From: Paralvinella palmiformis
Lineage: Eukaryota; Annelida; Polychaeta; Terebellida; Alvinellidae
Length of the DNA stretch: 64,000 bases
Reading direction: 5' to 3'
NCBI GenBank assembly: GCA_025642065.1
Contig: JAODUP010000051.1
Span: forward strand, 200,001-264,000
Position numbers and translations under genes: made by a program. Positions 62,150-64,000 of this stretch are shown here, piece after piece. Numbering within the stretch: position 1 is the stretch's first letter; each line of letters opens with the position of its first letter. Under the pieces are notes generated by a model that saw only the letters and a program-made list of their open reading frames with translations, was not told the DNA's origin and did no database searches.

Positions 62150-62433
62150 TTGGTTTCTTTCCATTGGCGTCTGCAGACCATGAAGTTTGGCTGGCACATA
62201 AACCAGTTCACTTTGTTCAACTAAGTCAATCAGCTGGGAAGAGTTATTTTTTTAATTTCATTCATGCAGGTTAAATAATGTTGAAGTGTAATCGTTGCTG
62301 AACATTTATTAAAATCTCAAAACTGTATACCCCACTGTTGTAAAGTGATATTCAAATGTGCAATTTAAAAAACATTATAAGCTTTCAGCCTTCGCCGACG
62401 CGTTGGATTTTTTCTTCTATTTGACTCGTCACT

Positions 62434-62439
62434 AATAAA
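62434..62439 (+). terminator. PIKFYVE: Proximal poly(A) signal AATAAA
   Basis: Canonical hexamer 285 nt after the stop codon, with T-rich sequence downstream. Confidence 0.45.
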
Positions 62440-62911
62440 GCTAAATGTTACAGTTGTAATGTAATTCCTAAACATTTTGTTTTCATTATTTTGTAAACAA
62501 GTACTTCTCTGATCTCAGATTGGAATTTTGTAATATTTTACTCATGTGGTAGCTCTTAGTTATGAAGTTTGTGATATTTGTTCAATATCGAATCTTGCCT
62601 TGCCTTTGTATTTTATGGAAGTTAGACTGGAAGAAGTTGACGTCAAAAACGCTTTTAATAAGATGACTAATTAACATTATTGATATTTGTCTGCATGTAG
62701 TTTTGTGTACCTCAATTATGAAGTTGTATTCTTTAAAAGAATTTAGTTTTTCATTATTGTGCATTTTAAGATAATGCGATGTTTGAATTGATGATTATCT
62801 ACACGCTAAACGTTGAGATTAACGTGGTGGTGCACATTTTAAGTTATTCTGTTACGTTGTGAACAATTTTCATCGGAACATTCCTATGTTAAAAATTGTG
62901 CAATATTTTGT

Positions 62912-62917
62912 AATAAA
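62912..62917 (+). terminator. PIKFYVE: Distal poly(A) signal AATAAA
   Basis: AATAAA followed about 15-25 nt later by CATCTGTAGTACAAATG and then a T/GT-rich stretch (TTTATTTGTTTTAAATGTGT), a plausible downstream element. Confidence 0.6.
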
Positions 62918-63040
62918 CTTATCAGACATCTGTAGTACAAATGTTTATTTGTTTTAAATGTGTACTTAATTTAGTTCTCTTCGTGTATTACTTTTACTTG
63001 CTAACATAAAAGGATGATAATATTATTTTGAAATATTTTT

Positions 63041-63401
63041 AGTGAGCTCCGGTGGCCTAGCGGTTAAGCACCCGGCACTTGGTGTCAACGGTCGCAGGTT
63101 CGAACCCCGTAAGAGGTCGAAACTTTTCCAGGGATTAATTTCTCGGCTCACTACATTGTGGGTGGCTGACCACGTTAAATGGCGCTGCCGTCTCCACTGA
63201 ATTATTTAAAATAAAGGGGGACGTTAAAAACCCTCTGAGGACGTAAAACACTCTGGCAGTGACCACCCTCATGGTATTTCGGCTCCATCTTTCCGTACTG
63301 CTCCCCTGTGAGTGGTGAGGGAGGAGGTTTCTCAACCACTCCAACATAGAGGCTGTGCTGATTAAGCGACAGCCTGAGGATTCTCCCCGAATAACAAAAC
63401 C
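63041..63401 (+). mobile_element. tRNA-derived SINE, family D, with target duplication
   Basis: Head GGTGGCCTAGCGGTTAAGCA (box A) and GCAGGTTCGAACCCCG (box B) is followed by a roughly 280-bp GC-richer body. tttgaaatattt flanks it at about 63028-63038 and 63402-63413. It is a single copy in this window and has the best box B here, but the head lacks a proper acceptor stem, so it is not called a tRNA gene. Confidence 0.8.
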
Positions 63402-63556
63402 TTTGAAATATTTAAATACATTGTGTGAATTATTTAACCACTTCATTGATAATATTCACATCAAGTATAAACATGTAAATCTGTTATTGCTTCTAGAATT
63501 CCTTTATTTAGTAGGAAGTTAGGAAGGTTTTTTTTAACTTTTAAAGATACAGATTA

Positions 63557-63680
63557 GGGGCCTCCAGCAGCACTGTGATTACAGCATAGTGTGGTATACA
63601 ACCAAGTTGTAGGGTCGAATCTAGTTCATACCTGTATTTGTTGGATATTTCTGAAGATAAACAAACCAATCAACCAATAA
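63557..63680 (+). mobile_element. SINE family C fragment
   Basis: TAGGGTCGAATCTAGTTCAT (box B-like), CCTGTATTTGTTGGATATTT and an AAACAAACCAATCAACC tail follow family C organisation. Confidence 0.55.
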
Positions 63681-64000
63681 TACATATGTATGTATGATAA
63701 CAGTGTAACATTAGTTATGAAATTTCAAAATCACTGAAATATCAGAGAATCATTAAATTGATGACTAAGTGTTGCTATACACACGAAATTGTACTAAAAT
63801 GTACACTGTACAGTAAATAGATAATGCAGAAGATAAATATTTATAATTATTCAATTATCCATTGATTATTATTAGTAATTAATATTATTAATAAATATAT
63901 GGTATTTACTGTATACACTCATATAAACAGGTTTTTTTTATGTAACAATGCTAATAGATGTTTGATTAGAATAGTGGTTTATTATCTGGCATAGAATATG
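63681..64000. other. Intergenic AT-rich sequence
   Basis: No gene, repeat unit or signal that I can support. Confidence 0.6.

Larger units (their letters stand above)
62150..62940 (+). other. PIKFYVE: PIKFYVE 3' UTR
   Basis: AT-rich non-coding sequence follows the stop. AATAAA occurs at 62434-62439 and 62912-62917, suggesting alternative short and long ends. Cleavage after the second would be near 62930-62940. Confidence 0.6.

Noticed and set aside
63041..63120. Possible functional tRNA gene
   Set aside because: Box A and B are good but no acceptor-stem pairing is visible, and a SINE body and target duplication follow.

Overview
This is an animal nuclear genome window with spliced genes, GT-AG introns, and abundant micro- and minisatellites. 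It carries tRNA-derived SINEs, decayed LINEs and cut-and-paste DNA transposons. The SINE, LINE and repeat style suggests a lophotrochozoan, probably a mollusc and perhaps a gastropod; that placement is inference only. There are no bacterial features.

The window is dominated by one plus-strand gene, PIKFYVE (FAB1), the phosphatidylinositol 3-phosphate 5-kinase of endosomes. I place 31 coding exons between 314 and 62149. All junctions keep phase, and the exons sum to 4554 nt (1517 codons plus stop). The window opens inside the gene, so the FYVE and DEP end lies upstream. Exons 1-5 encode the Cpn60/TCP1-like domain. Exons 5-9 encode the PIKfyve-specific cysteine-rich region, and exons 10-14 a helical region. 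Exons 15-23 encode a serine-rich linker with short conserved islands. Exons 24-31 encode the lipid kinase domain. The 3' UTR and poly(A) signals follow to about 62.9 kb.

Intron 15 (20733-48727, 28 kb) holds a second, antisense gene. It has two coding exons (31678-31646 and 23490-22402, minus strand) and encodes a 373-residue multi-pass membrane protein with a glycosylated, cysteine-containing C-terminal domain. I do not recognise its family. A TATAAAAG box, a CpG-rich leader and an upstream ORF overlapping its start codon lie just 5' of it.

The remaining introns hold transposon debris. This includes a hAT-like element with target duplications (2132-3720), two TIR elements (12512-13210 and 54596-55807), a roughly 480-bp foldback repeat (51324-51802), two LINE 3' fragments (49930-50360 and 56480-57515) and at least four SINE families. 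Minisatellites cluster in the large intron around the nested gene. From about 31.6 to 48.3 kb the intron also contains CpG-dense blocks, unlike the CpG-poor PIKFYVE body. Downstream of the gene, 62.95-64 kb holds SINEs and AT-rich sequence only.
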